Origin: Platycnemis pennipes
Taxonomy: Eukaryota > Arthropoda > Insecta > Odonata > Platycnemididae
NCBI GenBank assembly: GCA_933228895.1
Contig: OW121855.1
Span: 73,618,698 to 73,682,697 of the forward strand
Direction: 5' to 3'
Length of the DNA stretch: 64,000 bases
In this document: positions 54,844 through 64,000 of the stretch, piece by piece
How positions within the stretch are numbered: the first letter of the stretch is position 1
Layout: each line of letters starts with the position of its first letter
The notes under the pieces: generated by a model
Told to the model about the DNA's origin: nothing
The model's input: the letters and a program-made list of their open reading frames with translations, nothing else
The model's database searches: none
Made by a program: the position numbers and the translations under genes

Positions 54844-55310
54844 CTGGATGGCTACCGGATTCTTACCGCGTCTGTTGGCTTTTTCTCAGTAAACTGTTTC
54901 ACCGGCGTTCCAGTCAATTAATTGAGGTAAAAAAGTAACGAGTCTAGATATGGCCGTCTTGAAATAGGCATAACTACCTTTACTTCATATATCTCGGAGC
55001 ATGTGTAATGCGGATAGGGATACAAAATATAATTTCGGAGACGTGAATAATATACAATCGTTAATACTCCACGTTAATACGGGAAATCGAAATATTCAAA
55101 GCGACAGAATTTTTCAACCGAACCAATGGAATCTTTCCAACAATTAGAAAACAAACATTCCGTTGGGGGTAACCAGACGAGCTAGCCTACATAAAGATGT
55201 CCTAAGTCAGTGTCCCCCCTTTTTGACTTGAAGACGCAGACTGGAACGCAAGCGAAACAGTTGTCTTATATAGCCAACGTGCAGGGTAAGAACCCAGTAG
55301 CCATGCAGTT
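54844..55310. mobile_element. MITE-like element with inverted ends (right-arm copy)
   Basis: Mirror copy of 51,715-52,185, starting GGATGGCTACCGGATTCTTA and ending at AAGAACCCAGTAGCCATGCA. It lacks the 11-base duplication beside the left-arm copy. Confidence 0.6.
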
Positions 55311-55592
55311 GCAAACTGACAGACGCCGTGGAAACCCCTGGCTTTGAAGGCGATGTAGATTTGTAAAGGGACGGTGAGATACATATACTATCGTAACCAG
55401 TCTATTAGAAGAACTAAAATGGGAATCATTATCAGACCTCCGGTTAAAATAATGACAAGTATATTCCAAAACAATATTTTTACTGGTGACGCAAAAATCA
55501 TTTTGCGAATTCAGACACTATGGTATACTATGCACATAAAATTACGCCAATTGATTCTAAACCGACAGATTTATAACGTATTTCTTTCCTCG

Positions 55593-56660
55593 AAATGTTG
55601 TATGTGCTAGGAGGAGAACTATTCTTTTTCCAAAAATTCATTACTACACATTTTTTCAAGTTTAATTGTAACTGCCATGTATCACACCAATTTTAGATTG
55701 CTTGTAGGTCATCATTTAAATATTGCTTATCGTTTGGGCTTAGAATTTCCCTGTACACAACTGCGTCATCGGCAAATAGACGAAGCTTACTTTTTACCAC
55801 CTTACTGATATCATTAATGTACAGAAGGAACAGGAGTGGACCTATCACACTACCTTGTGGGACGCCCGAAGTGACTTCAATTTTCGGTGAGGTAACACCG
55901 TCCAAAACAACCCTTTGAACCCGATCATGTAGAAAATCACTTATCCAAGATATAATTTTCTTGTCTAGCCCATAAGATTTTAATTTCAAAATTAATTTGC
56001 TATGAGACACCTTGTCAAAAGCTTTTTTGAAATCTAGAAAAACAGCATCCACTGGAATATTATTTTCGCCAGAAACTAAAATATCGTGGGAAAAGAGAGC
56101 AAGTTGAGTTTCACATGATCTGCTCTTCCGGAAGCCATGCTGAAAGTTGGACAACAAATTCTGGCTATCTAGGTGCCCCATGACTGAACTGACAATTATA
56201 TGTTCTAGGACCTTGCATGAAGTGGATGTGAGAGATATTGGTCTGTAGTTAGATGGCTGCTCCCTATCACCACTTTTAAAAATGGGTGTTACATCGGCTA
56301 CTTTCCAGTCCATCGGTACGACGTGTTCAGTGAGGGATTTATTAAATACTATTTGAAGGTAGGGAGAAATTTCGGAAGCTAACTCACAATACACGCGGGA
56401 GGGAATTTGATCAGGGCCAGGAGATTTGTTGGGACTTATATCTTTGAGTAGCTTTTCAATACCATTACAGGAAATTTCTATTGGTTGCATCAGCCGCTGA
56501 AAGAGGTCAGGTAACACGACAGTTGGATCGCCGGAAGGTGGGTTAAAAACGGTTTGGAAGAAGGAATTTAGCAAGTTAGCTTTGTCAAGAGTGTTTTTCC
56601 CCCTTTGTGTGTTTGAGTGTTTGTCAAGAGTGTTTTTCCCCCTTATCATTTTTTAGTGAA
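55593..56660 (-). pseudogene. LINE A reverse transcriptase domain (CR1/L2-like), truncated
   Basis: This is the RNA-dependent DNA polymerase that copies the element's RNA at the nicked target. The 318-codon frame (56,649 to 55,693) has the RT landmarks in order: Lys-Ser-Pro-Gly-Pro-Asp near residue 75, Asn-Tyr-Arg-Pro-Ile-Ser-Leu (134-140), Gly-Phe-Arg-Lys-Ser-Arg-Ser (172-178), motif A Leu-Asp-Phe-Lys-Lys-Ala-Phe-Asp (205-212), Ser-Gly-Val-Pro-Gln-Gly-Ser (261-267) and catalytic Phe-Ala-Asp-Asp (292-295). After residue 318 a TAA replaces what was probably a Ser codon. The frame then continues through Asn-Trp-Cys-Asp-Thr-Trp-Gln-Leu to 55,593, where the inverted repeat cuts it off. The first 23 codons include a tandem duplication of Gly-Lys-Asn-Thr-Leu-Asp-Lys. 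No endonuclease domain is present. Catalytic residues look intact, but the element is 5'-truncated, has a nonsense change and lost its 3' end. Confidence 0.9.
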
Positions 56661-57658
56661 TGTACGGTAGACTTATGGCCTTGCACCTCCCTGACGTAGG
56701 ACCAGCATGAATGAAGCAACCTGAGGGTTCGAGTGCCTCACCCTTATTAAGGATTACACATGAATAATTGACTTTACATTAAATGAATAATATTAACGTA
56801 TAGGCACTCAATCGCCAAAAGATTCGCCATCCCTGGCCAAGGCTTGACTCGTCAATCCTTCTAAAAACTCTGCTTCTATAAATATTTGATAGGCTTGACC
56901 GAAGCCGATTAATAGAAAGGAAGGTACGCAAAATTGGTTTCCCAATAGTTCAATGTGGCACCATTTTCGTATGACTCTCTTTTTGTAACTCAGATTTCGT
57001 CCTGCTTTTATATGCTATATTTGATTTATTTTACATTGTTCCCAGAACCCTTGACTTCTCTTTCAGTCGAGGAATATTTATGAGGAAAGTGAAGGCAAAC
57101 CGATTTATCAGCCACAGTGGGAGTGAGTATAACGATTTACCCCATCCATATCGCTTGACCTCGCGTCGAGTCATTTTCATTTTACGAGCGGGAACGTTAC
57201 ATCTTTTCTCTTGAAATTGGAATACGTTCGCCGCGTCTCGCGACGTTTCTTATCCCTCCTCGCTGTCCCTCTGGGGAATCGCTCCGATTTCGATAACCCC
57301 ATGACCTTCTTCACGCTTTCTGATCAAACAGCCACCTTCCTCATGTGATGTCCCGTCATCGTTCCACCGCTCCGACCAACATTTTATCGTGTAGAAAATT
57401 CGCCACCAAAATCTTAAATGATACTTTCGTAGGGAGGGAGTCATTAGGTAATCGTTAGTTATGTTTCGAACAATTGGTGACCGAAGAGCTGATTTCCGTA
57501 TAAATTTGATACCAATGCTAAGTGAACGGTAGTTATCGTTTACAAAGTGTAAAAGGTATCCGAAGTAAATAATTAGGTGCCTAAATGTTTCCTTCGTAGG
57601 GCAGCGGTCATTTAGAATTGCGACCGACATTAATGTGTATGCAGTAAGGATAAAATTC
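56661..57658. other. No gene recognised
   Basis: The 146-codon minus-strand frame at 57,250-57,690 is the longest non-transposon frame in this part, but it shows no domain and is within chance for the window. GC-richer at 57,160-57,380. Confidence 0.45.
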
Positions 57659-57789
57659 GTAACTTCCACAGTTACTTTACAGAGACTCACGACAGCAACC
57701 AGAACATTATTAGGGTTGATGTCCTGATGATGTAGAATATTCGATGAAACCTGGTCGTATAATAAACGTTTTTAACTGTGGAAGTTACA
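57659..57789. repeat. Hairpin unit with CTGATGATG...GATGAAAC motif
   Basis: GTAACTTCCACAGTTA (57,659-57,674) and TAACTGTGGAAGTTAC (57,774-57,789) are perfect inverted repeats. Between them, CTGATGATGTAGAATATTCG (57,724-57,743) contains a GAA-TA-TTC stem, followed by ATGAAACCTGGTCG and AATAAAC. This is the best match to the shared motif layout: CTGATGA, a short stem, GAAAC, then a polyadenylation-like signal. Confidence 0.7.
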
Positions 57790-57983
57790 AAGTTTTCCCT
57801 TTCTGCATTATTAATTTCCACGAAGTTAGGCCCGAAACTATTTTCATTTCATTCACAGAAAAAGGCTGAACTGTCTCGTGCTGGTGGTTTGCTGCTGCTT
57901 GTGGTTGAGTGCAGTTTGCATTAGGGGTAAAGTACTCGCTTCACAATATGGGCGTCCCGGATCGAGACTCTCCGTTTTCACCC

Positions 57984-58622
57984 TTGTAAGACCTCATTTG
58001 GAATATGCTGCCAGTGTATGGGATCCCTACGAAACCGGTCTAAATAACGAACTTGAACGTGTGCAGCGAAGATCGGCAAGATTTGTAAAGGGACGGTATG
58101 ATAACCTTTCTAGCGTAACCAGTCTATTAAATGAATTAAATTGGGAATCATTGTCAGATCGCAGGTTGAAATTTAGACTTAATCTCTTAAACAAATTCCA
58201 AGACCATATTTTCAGTGATGATGTTAAAAATATTTTGCGGACCCCAACTTACTATGGTAGACTGGACCATAATCAGAAAATTAGAGAAATAGATTGCCGA
58301 ACTGACAGATTCAAAATGTCCTTTTTTCCTCGTACTATTAGGGATATGAATAACGGTAAATATATCCAGTACGAGTGTAGCAATGGATAACATTGGTAGC
58401 TGAATGTTGGTATAAGGACTTATAACTAACCCAACTAACGGCATGTTTTTGCATGTATGTTTTGCTATTTTTATCTTTTTTTCAAATAGCGTAGTTTTGA
58501 ACAGTACCTATAAAAGTACCGATCCCTTTTTTTATGCATGATATGTAGTGCATGTTTGGTGAGAGTTCACCCCCTGCCACACACCTTTATGGTGGCTTGC
58601 AGGGTATTATGTAGATGTAGAT
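57984..58622 (+). mobile_element. LINE A copy, C-terminal domain and 3' end, best preserved
   Basis: From about 57,984 the open frame ending at 58,390 encodes Val-Arg-Pro-His-Leu-Glu-Tyr-Ala-Ala-Ser-Val-Trp-Asp-Pro-Tyr, Glu-Arg-Val-Gln-Arg-Arg-Ser-Ala-Arg-Phe-Val-Lys-Gly-Arg-Tyr, Leu-Asn-Trp-Glu-Ser-Leu, Asp-Asp-Val-Lys-Asn-Ile-Leu-Arg-Thr-Pro, Ile-Asp-Cys-Arg-Thr-Asp and Phe-Phe-Pro-Arg-Thr. This is the conserved C-terminal region after RT in CR1-group LINEs. The stop is at 58,388-58,390, the 3' UTR is about 200 bp, and the end is the CCCTGCCACACACC / GGTGGCTTGCAGGG stem-loop (58,573-58,604) plus TATTATGTAGATGTAGATG. It is 5'-truncated; codons before 57,984 in the same frame are fortuitous. 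Confidence 0.9.
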
Positions 58623-59119
58623 GTTTCTATGTGACAGTCGCGGAATATTCCGTATCCCTACGGAACTAGACTTGCTTGGGTTTCGCTCCTTATTTTGACG
58701 GCGTGACCATACGGCATTGAATATTTAAACCGATGACGGCATTCTCCTTTAAACCGACGCCTGCTCACCTCATTAGCGAGACTGGTCTCGGCAGAACTCG
58801 TGCCTGGGAACTATTGCCCGAGCATCACCCCCACCACCGTATTAAGTGGATGATTCACCATCACGTGGGTTAGGAGGCGTGCGGATTTGAGTAACTTCCT
58901 TGCTGCATGTCCGTGTTTGAAGGAGATGCCACCGTCACATCAACGTCGGCAAAGAACCCCGAAAAGCATTTCGAGAGTGATTGGAAGGGGTTGAATCATT
59001 TGAAAAATCTAAAACGTTTACGCATTAGCCGATACAAGAGATAAGGATGTAACAAATTAGTTAAAAATCGCACCTATCAGTCATAATCCATCAGTCACGT
59101 GTAACAAAATGATAGTATC
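58623..59119. other. No feature seen
   Basis: Moderately GC-rich, without repeats or frames of note. Confidence 0.5.
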
Positions 59120-59346
59120 TAAAGGCCGCTTTACACAATACAATTTTTTGTACAAACGCTTGTTTGAGGAAATTGTATTGTGTAAAGCGGCAAATTGTAC
59201 GAACGCTTGTGCGATTGTCTGAATGACTGAACGGGAAATAGAAACTGTTCTAATTCCATTCAGACAAACATACAATTTCGCTCAGTTTATAAAAGCCTTT
59301 GTGCAAGAAATTGTACAAAAAATTGTATCGTGTAAAGCGGCCTTAA
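59120..59346. mobile_element. PIF/Harbinger-like MITE with TAA target duplication
   Basis: The 221-bp element (59,123-59,343) has inverted ends AGGCCGCTTTACACAATACA and TGTATCGTGTAAAGCGGCCT, continuing into AATTTTTTGTACAA on both sides. It is flanked by TAA on each side (59,120-59,122 and 59,344-59,346). A three-base TAA/TTA duplication and GC-rich-then-TTTACAC ends fit the PIF/Harbinger superfamily. An extra inward copy of the end (GTATTGTGTAAAGCGGC) lies at 59,175-59,191. No coding capacity. Confidence 0.85.
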
Positions 59347-59556
59347 GAAGTGATAAAATTTATTTTGGTTCTTTTGTCGATTTTTGAATGAACTATCCTT
59401 TTGTTTTAAAGAAAAAACTTGAAATAATATGATCCATACTGTTTATTAATACCAGCGACCAAGTTTTCGATGGACCACCGTCATTATTAAGGTGTCTCAC
59501 ATCAGCAAAGCACCTGTTATTTATATGCCTCTAGTTTTGGGGGGGAGGAAGGAAGA

Positions 59557-60680
59557 TACATCTACAATCACGAAATATCTTGCGAGCCACCACGAAGGTG
59601 TGTGGCACGGGGTGAAGATCACCAAACATACACTATTGACATGCAACTAGGCTCCTGCGTGAAAACATGCTAGATAATAGGGTAACATGCAGCTAGATAG
59701 TTAGTATCTACATAGTAACTAAGGGATTGGTTATTAATGCATGCATTATGCACTACAGACTACTCTAACAATATTTCACGTACATATCCCTTTGCTACGT
59801 TGCATATTGTGATTTATTATGGTACGCGGGAAAAATGACATTTTATATCTATTGGTACGACAATCTATCTCTCTAATCTTGTTAATCTGATCAAACCTAG
59901 CATAATGCGTAGGGGTTCTTAATATATATCTAACGTCATCTGTGAACAAATCGGTTTCGAATTTACTTGAAAGGTTTAACCTAAATTTTAACCTGCATTC
60001 TGATAGTGATTCCCATCCTAGTTCTTCTATTAAACTCGCAACTCTAATACAATTATCATAACGACCTTTAACATATCTAGCGGATCTCCTTTGAACACGC
60101 TCTAATTCCTTTATCATTTCTTCCTCGTACGGATCCCATATACTAGCGGCATATTCTAAATGAGGGCTGAAATGTGTAAAATAGCTTATTTCTCGTTAAC
60201 TCTTTCTACTCGCATTTGCCTAGAACCCTTTTTGCAAATCCTAATCTACGGTTTGTTACACTAGTTATCTCCCTGGTGTGTTTCCCCCGTGACATGTCTT
60301 CAGTGATGGTGACGCCTAAGTATTTAATAGATTCTACGTCAGATATTTTCTTTTCTTTGATATTATAATTATTCAGGGAAGAACTACTCTTTCTTCTAAG
60401 TTCATTGCCGCGCATTTCATCTGTTTAAGTCTAGCTGACATGTTAAAAACCAATCATCAATCGCATGTAAATCCTTAGTTATAGACTGACTGTTATCTTC
60501 ATTCTTAATGTCACTATAGGCTACTGCATCATCGCCAAAAAGACAGAGTTTATTATTTTTAGCAACTGTATTCAAGTCATTTACGTAAAGAGGAAATAAA
60601 ATTGGGCCCAATATTAGACTACTGTTACCTACTTCACCTGAGCCAAGCCACCTGATCTGTTCTGATCTGAACACTGGAGT
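59557..60680 (-). mobile_element. LINE A copy, RT end to 3' tail, frame-broken
   Basis: Sense is the minus strand. From upstream: Leu-Gly-Pro-Ile-Leu-Phe-Pro-Leu-Tyr-Val-Asn-Asp and Leu-Phe-Gly-Asp-Asp-Ala (60,417-60,674; RT motif C reads Phe-Gly-Asp-Asp in place of Phe-Ala-Asp-Asp), then Ile-Lys-Tyr-Leu-Gly-Val-Thr-Ile-Thr-Glu-Asp-Met-Ser and Arg-Arg-Leu-Gly-Phe-Ala-Lys-Arg-Val-Leu-Gly-Lys-Cys-Glu (60,206-60,415). The Glu-Leu-Glu-Arg-Val-Gln-Arg-Arg-Ser-Ala-Arg-Tyr block and Phe-Phe-Pro-Arg-Thr-Ile follow (59,776-60,117). It ends in a tail with CTTGCGAGCCACCACGAAGG at 59,557-59,615. Frameshifts separate the pieces; the 5' two thirds are missing. Confidence 0.9.
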
Positions 60681-61074
60681 TACCTTGTAAAAATATTAGT
60701 GGTTGCCCATCGATTGGGCTCGTCATTCAAGGAAGGTAACAAGGAAGAGGTGAAAGAAATTGCCTGCTTTTTACGTATTCTGCCTAGTAAAAATAAAATC
60801 AAATCCTTCATGCTGAAAAGAAAACTATATAAAAGGCCATAAAAAATGGCAAACTACCCTATTTCTCATTTGCCTTGACTCACGCTGTCGCGATGTGGTC
60901 TCCTCTATTTGCCACGCTTAATTCTCTCCAAGGTCGGTTTATTTGATTCCCGGAACAAGTGGGTGAAACTGGAGAGGCTGTGCCCCGGACAATTGCAGTC
61001 TCGGTTGCGTACTCGTGAGATTACGTCCGGCATGCGTCATTGGGGTGACACGCAATAGTTCCGAATACGAGATA
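60681..61074. other. No feature seen
   Basis: AT-rich, then mixed; nothing recognised. Confidence 0.5.
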
Positions 61075-61262
61075 AAGTCTCATGCATTGCTGGAAGGGGA
61101 TCCGTGGTCCCCTTGGCGCCTTTCGTTAAGAGAAGGCTGATGCCGACGCCGGGTTTCTCTCCACCCTTCCTCCGTTCCCTGAAAACTCCTGCCATTACCC
61201 AATTACCCACCTATCCTAAATGGTGCAAATGATCTCAGGTGTCGGTCGCCTCCCCTGAATAA
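61075..61262 (+). mobile_element. tRNA-derived SINE S1, 3' half
   Basis: ATCCGTGGTCCCCTTGGCGC, CTTTCGTTAAGAGAAGGCTG, ATGCCGACGCCGGGTTTCTC, CCATTACCCAATTACCCACC and GGTCGCCTCCCCTGAATAAC match the 3' part of the full-length copy at 27.6-27.9 kb. The tRNA head is missing. Confidence 0.75.
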
Positions 61263-62390
61263 CCAACCAATCGAAGGGGATTTTAAATATTTGCATGCCG
61301 AAATAAGCATCATGCATTGAGGTGTGAGTATTGTGATTGCGGCTATGTTGATCTAATCGGGTGGTACGATGTGAGTGAAAGTGAAAAACTTCAAGCCCCG
61401 GCTGATCCGCGAAGCTTTGGGAATAGGAAAATGCCAGCAAAATTACAATAGGGACTGTGGTCTCCAAGTCAGCCACACGTGGGACCCTGCTTTGAACCTA
61501 AATAAAAATGCTGTGTCTTCCAGTCTTCCCCTTCCCATTCTTTTCCCTCCATGAAACCCCTACGTAAACTCCACCAACTCGACAGATACCTCATTCCCTT
61601 TTGATAAAGTGACCAGCAACGGCCAGAAATGTCAGGTATCACACCTGGTATAGTACGCGGGGTACACCCGAAAAACAAATATTCAGTCATAGCCTTAGTT
61701 TTCATATTTACATGGAATTACCTATTTTGTACTGCATACAATGTGAATGTATTTGACACGTACTCACATGCGTAAATACCATACTTAAATACCATACTCA
61801 CGACACCAATATTTTTGCAAGGTAACTCCAGAGTCTGTCAGAAGGATGATTGCTTGGGAACCTCAAACAGTTTGCCAGTTTGTGGTAGTCTGTGAAGCTT
61901 CTTTATTTTATAGAACAGTTTGTTTAACATCATTGAAACCGATACCGTTATGGATGTTGTTCGTTTTCAGGCTTACGTTTAAGGTGGACGGTGCGATACT
62001 ACCTGAGCAGTTAAGTCCTCTTAAAAGCATAATGTACAGCTATTACTAAGAAAAAGTATGCGCTCAAGCTCCCGAAGAAGAGATGGTATCATTATCATTT
62101 CCGCCACCCATGTAGATAATTGGATTCTACCCTCATTGAAAGGTATTACTTGATGAAGGTAAATAGCACTGCGATTCTACAATTTTTTATAAGATTTATT
62201 CCTTTTCAAACGACCACAGATACGATTTTTCATCAGTACCTGCCTTGAAAGTGAAAATTCTTTATTTCTTAGATATACCTATTCCATTTATATCAGAATC
62301 CCAGATTGACGATAAAAACTGGAATTTAGTTTATTATTAGCAAAATGTTTTGATTCCTTAGGATTAATTACTGTCTGGCATTGGTTCATA
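61263..62390. other. No feature seen
   Basis: Short frames only; the 78-codon minus-strand frame at 61,469-61,705 has no recognisable similarity. Confidence 0.5.
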
Positions 62391-62425
62391 CCCTGCCACA
62401 CATCCTTACGGTGGCTTTCAGGGAA
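62391..62425 (+). mobile_element. LINE A 3' stem-loop fragment
   Basis: CCCTGCCACACATCCTTACG and GTGGCTTTCAGGGAATAA match the LINE A terminal stem-loop. The microsatellite end is lost. Confidence 0.6.
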
Positions 62426-64000
62426 TAATTCAATTGTGGGTAGAAATGTCTCAAACTCAACTTCCACGCCGCGCATTCTATGATGAAAAGCTTATGGATC
62501 TGATGCAGTTCCCGTCAATGTTTTCCTTTTTTCATTCGATTGTCATATTTACCTCCGCCTATTATTATAAAAAATCCCGTAGATTTGATATGTACCTCAT
62601 GGCTACTTGGCCATGTGCCCGAAGGAGTTCCCAAAGTGTGTTAATTTAACAGATCTTCTTGAGGGTCCATTTGTTACAATTCATATGTTGTTGATGGTAG
62701 ATGGATTCGTATTGTTTCCACCAATCAGCTTGAAAATTTTGGGTCTAAATTTGTACGATGCCTCATGACATCCGTAGACTAAACAAAAGTTTTTGTTTTC
62801 CTCTATTTCTAATCTTTTTGAGAAACAAGAGAATCCTGAAAAGGAAAATGACCGGGCTTTTAAGTAAGATGAATTCGGGTAGATCACCCTATCATGTCGT
62901 GCGAGCTCTAATAAACTGTCCTACAGGAATCAACTATGAGTTTCTACTTGATTAAATAATTTGATGTTGTATGGCGTAAATTTGTTTTCCACAGCATTTT
63001 TATTGGTTAAGACTCGGGTTTCATCACGTCTTAACATCTTCAGGAGTAAAATTTTGTTTTCAATATTCCGGATTTTGTACTCGTAGAGGAAACTATTTTG
63101 CTTTCAATGTTTGCTGTTGTTAAACATGAGAATTTTCCCTAGCTTCGCCAAAAAAATGCAGATTGTGTATGGCAGACAGCGCCGCAGATATTTTAGTTGC
63201 AGAACACTGCTACATGGCACACTCCAAACCATCGCAGAGTATATTGCAGAGGGTTATTCTGCACCAGGCATGAATCACCGTAGAGTAAACATTCATGTTT
63301 CTAATAATCACTGCATTACCAGTAAGGTGCCTATTAGCGCGAGTTTAGACTTTACTTCCTTAATCCTTACTTTATCTTTCTGAATGAAACAGTTCCTCGA
63401 CGGATTTTTCGTTTACTAATTCTTGAATTGAAGTTTCTAATGAGACATTTCCTAATATTTGTGAGGTTGATGACGTGAATACCACGCTTCTGATTCCGAG
63501 AAGCTGTATTCAAAACTCGGTAGTGTTGGAGATTTTTTATGTTGCTTCTTCGTCGTTATCGTTTAGAGAACTCTTCAGTTTTAGTTCTCCGTCCGGACGG
63601 ATGGGTAGTTTACCTAGTGTATACCAATTGGCACAAAGTTGACTACTATCGGAGCAAGGTTTCTCATCATCATTCCTCCACTATCAAATAAACCTGCCAG
63701 TACCCAACCACCAAAGTTCGAAATCCATGAAGTCGCAAATGACCTTAGGTCAATGAGTACCCTGGAAACCATCTCTTTGTAGAGTTGTAGAAGCCGAAAG
63801 TTGTAATTCATGGCTTCAGTCCGGTCAGTAAAATTGAAAAATGAACTCGACAGCTGGAATCGCTGTCTCATATCTCGTCTCGTCATCAAACAGTCCTGAG
63901 TTTAATATGATGATATTAATAGACATTTCTGTGGCCAATTTCCGTATCTAAGGCATTGTGAACGTTAGCAACATTATGTAAGAAAATTAAAATTGTAAGA
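62426..64000. other. No gene recognised
   Basis: AT-rich DNA with frames up to 91 codons (63,614-63,889, minus) and no recognised similarity. An AGTTCTCCGTCCGGACGGAT at 63,579-63,601 may be a lone relic of the S1 core. Confidence 0.5.
63008..63045 (-). repeat. CCTGAAGATG...GATGAAAC motif
   Basis: The minus strand reads CCTGAAGATGTTAAGACGTG then ATGAAACCCGAGTC. The motif layout matches the hairpin units at 18.0 and 57.7 kb, including GAAACCCG. No flanking palindrome is obvious. Confidence 0.5.

Larger units (their letters stand above)
54480..55592 (-). repeat. Large inverted repeat, right arm (partner 51,432-52,550)
   Basis: Reverse complement of the left arm. It begins at the LINE A tail CATCTACATCTACATTATAC and ends at TTTCTTTCCTCG (55,581-55,592). 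Immediately beyond, the sequence becomes antisense LINE A reverse transcriptase coding DNA, which has no counterpart at the left arm. Confidence 0.95.

Noticed and set aside
51432..55592. Large inverted repeat as an assembly artefact
   Set aside because: The arms differ by an 11-base duplication and substitutions, and the spacer contains unique sequence. An artefact from one duplicated read would be identical.
55593..56660. Retroviral or LTR-retrotransposon polymerase
   Set aside because: The RT has Phe-Ala-Asp-Asp and the CR1/L2-type C-terminal region; there is no protease, RNase H-integrase or LTR nearby.
57250..57690. 146-codon minus-strand frame
   Set aside because: No recognisable domain, no repeat relatives and within the length expected by chance in 64 kb. 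It also runs into the hairpin unit at 57,659.
59120..59346. piggyBac-type insertion with TTAA duplication
   Set aside because: TTAA is present only on the right; the left flank reads CTAA. The symmetrical ends leave a TAA duplication on both sides, which fits PIF/Harbinger better.
63614..63889. 91-codon minus-strand frame
   Set aside because: No recognised similarity and no flanking support; cannot be told from chance.

Overview
This 64-kb window looks like non-coding DNA from an animal genome, most likely an arthropod. The base composition is AT-rich, there are no bacterial-style operons, and I find no intact host gene, no convincing host exon, no rRNA and no functional tRNA. Nearly everything recognisable is mobile-element debris. 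I cannot name the species. The largest open frame (318 codons) belongs to a retrotransposon; most other frames are of the size expected by chance.

The dominant families are: (1) LINE A, a CR1/L2/Daphne-like non-LTR retrotransposon whose 3' end is a short stem-loop followed by a TAGATG-like microsatellite. Its best reverse transcriptase piece is at 55.6-56.7 kb (minus), with C-terminal and tail pieces at 24.5, 41.7, 47.1, 51.2, 58.0 and 59.6 kb and many isolated tails. (2) LINE B, a second, more decayed LINE (best copy 38.3-39.3 kb, minus). (3) An abundant tRNA-derived SINE (called S1 here) with Pol III box A/B-like sequence and a conserved core containing GGACGTTAAAC, on both strands throughout the window. 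(4) One Helitron, 29,380-31,280 (minus), with both ends and a broken Pif1-type helicase gene. (5) DNA transposons without transposase: a CACTA/CMC-like element at 44.6-45.8 kb, a PIF/Harbinger-like MITE at 59.1 kb, a hAT-like element at 42.9-43.3 kb, and MITE-like elements at 8.3 and 43.5 kb.

The most striking architecture lies at 49.5-56.7 kb. A small inverted repeat (49.5/50.6 kb) is followed by a large one (51,432-52,550 against 54,480-55,592; arms about 1.1 kb, spacer about 1.9 kb). The arms are close to identical but carry real differences, and both outer breakpoints lie in LINE A sequence. Short hairpin units carrying a CTGANGATG...GAAAC motif, reminiscent of hammerhead ribozyme cores of Penelope-like elements, recur at 9.0, 18.0, 28.0, 50.8, 57.7 and 63.0 kb.

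Layout: 1-9 kb mostly unique DNA with a (TAA)n-tailed retroelement pair and SINEs; 9-17 kb hairpin unit, two old tandem-repeat tracts, otherwise featureless; 17-28 kb SINE-rich with a LINE A copy; 28-31 kb pyrimidine-rich tract and Helitron; 31-41 kb SINEs and LINE B; 41-48 kb densely nested LINE A, hAT, MITE, SINE and CACTA-like elements; 48-50 kb purine-rich tract; 50-57 kb inverted repeats and LINE A; 57-64 kb LINE A copies, Harbinger MITE and quiet DNA. The elements do not form a pathway. They are parasites nested in one another, and the order of insertion can be read from which element interrupts which.
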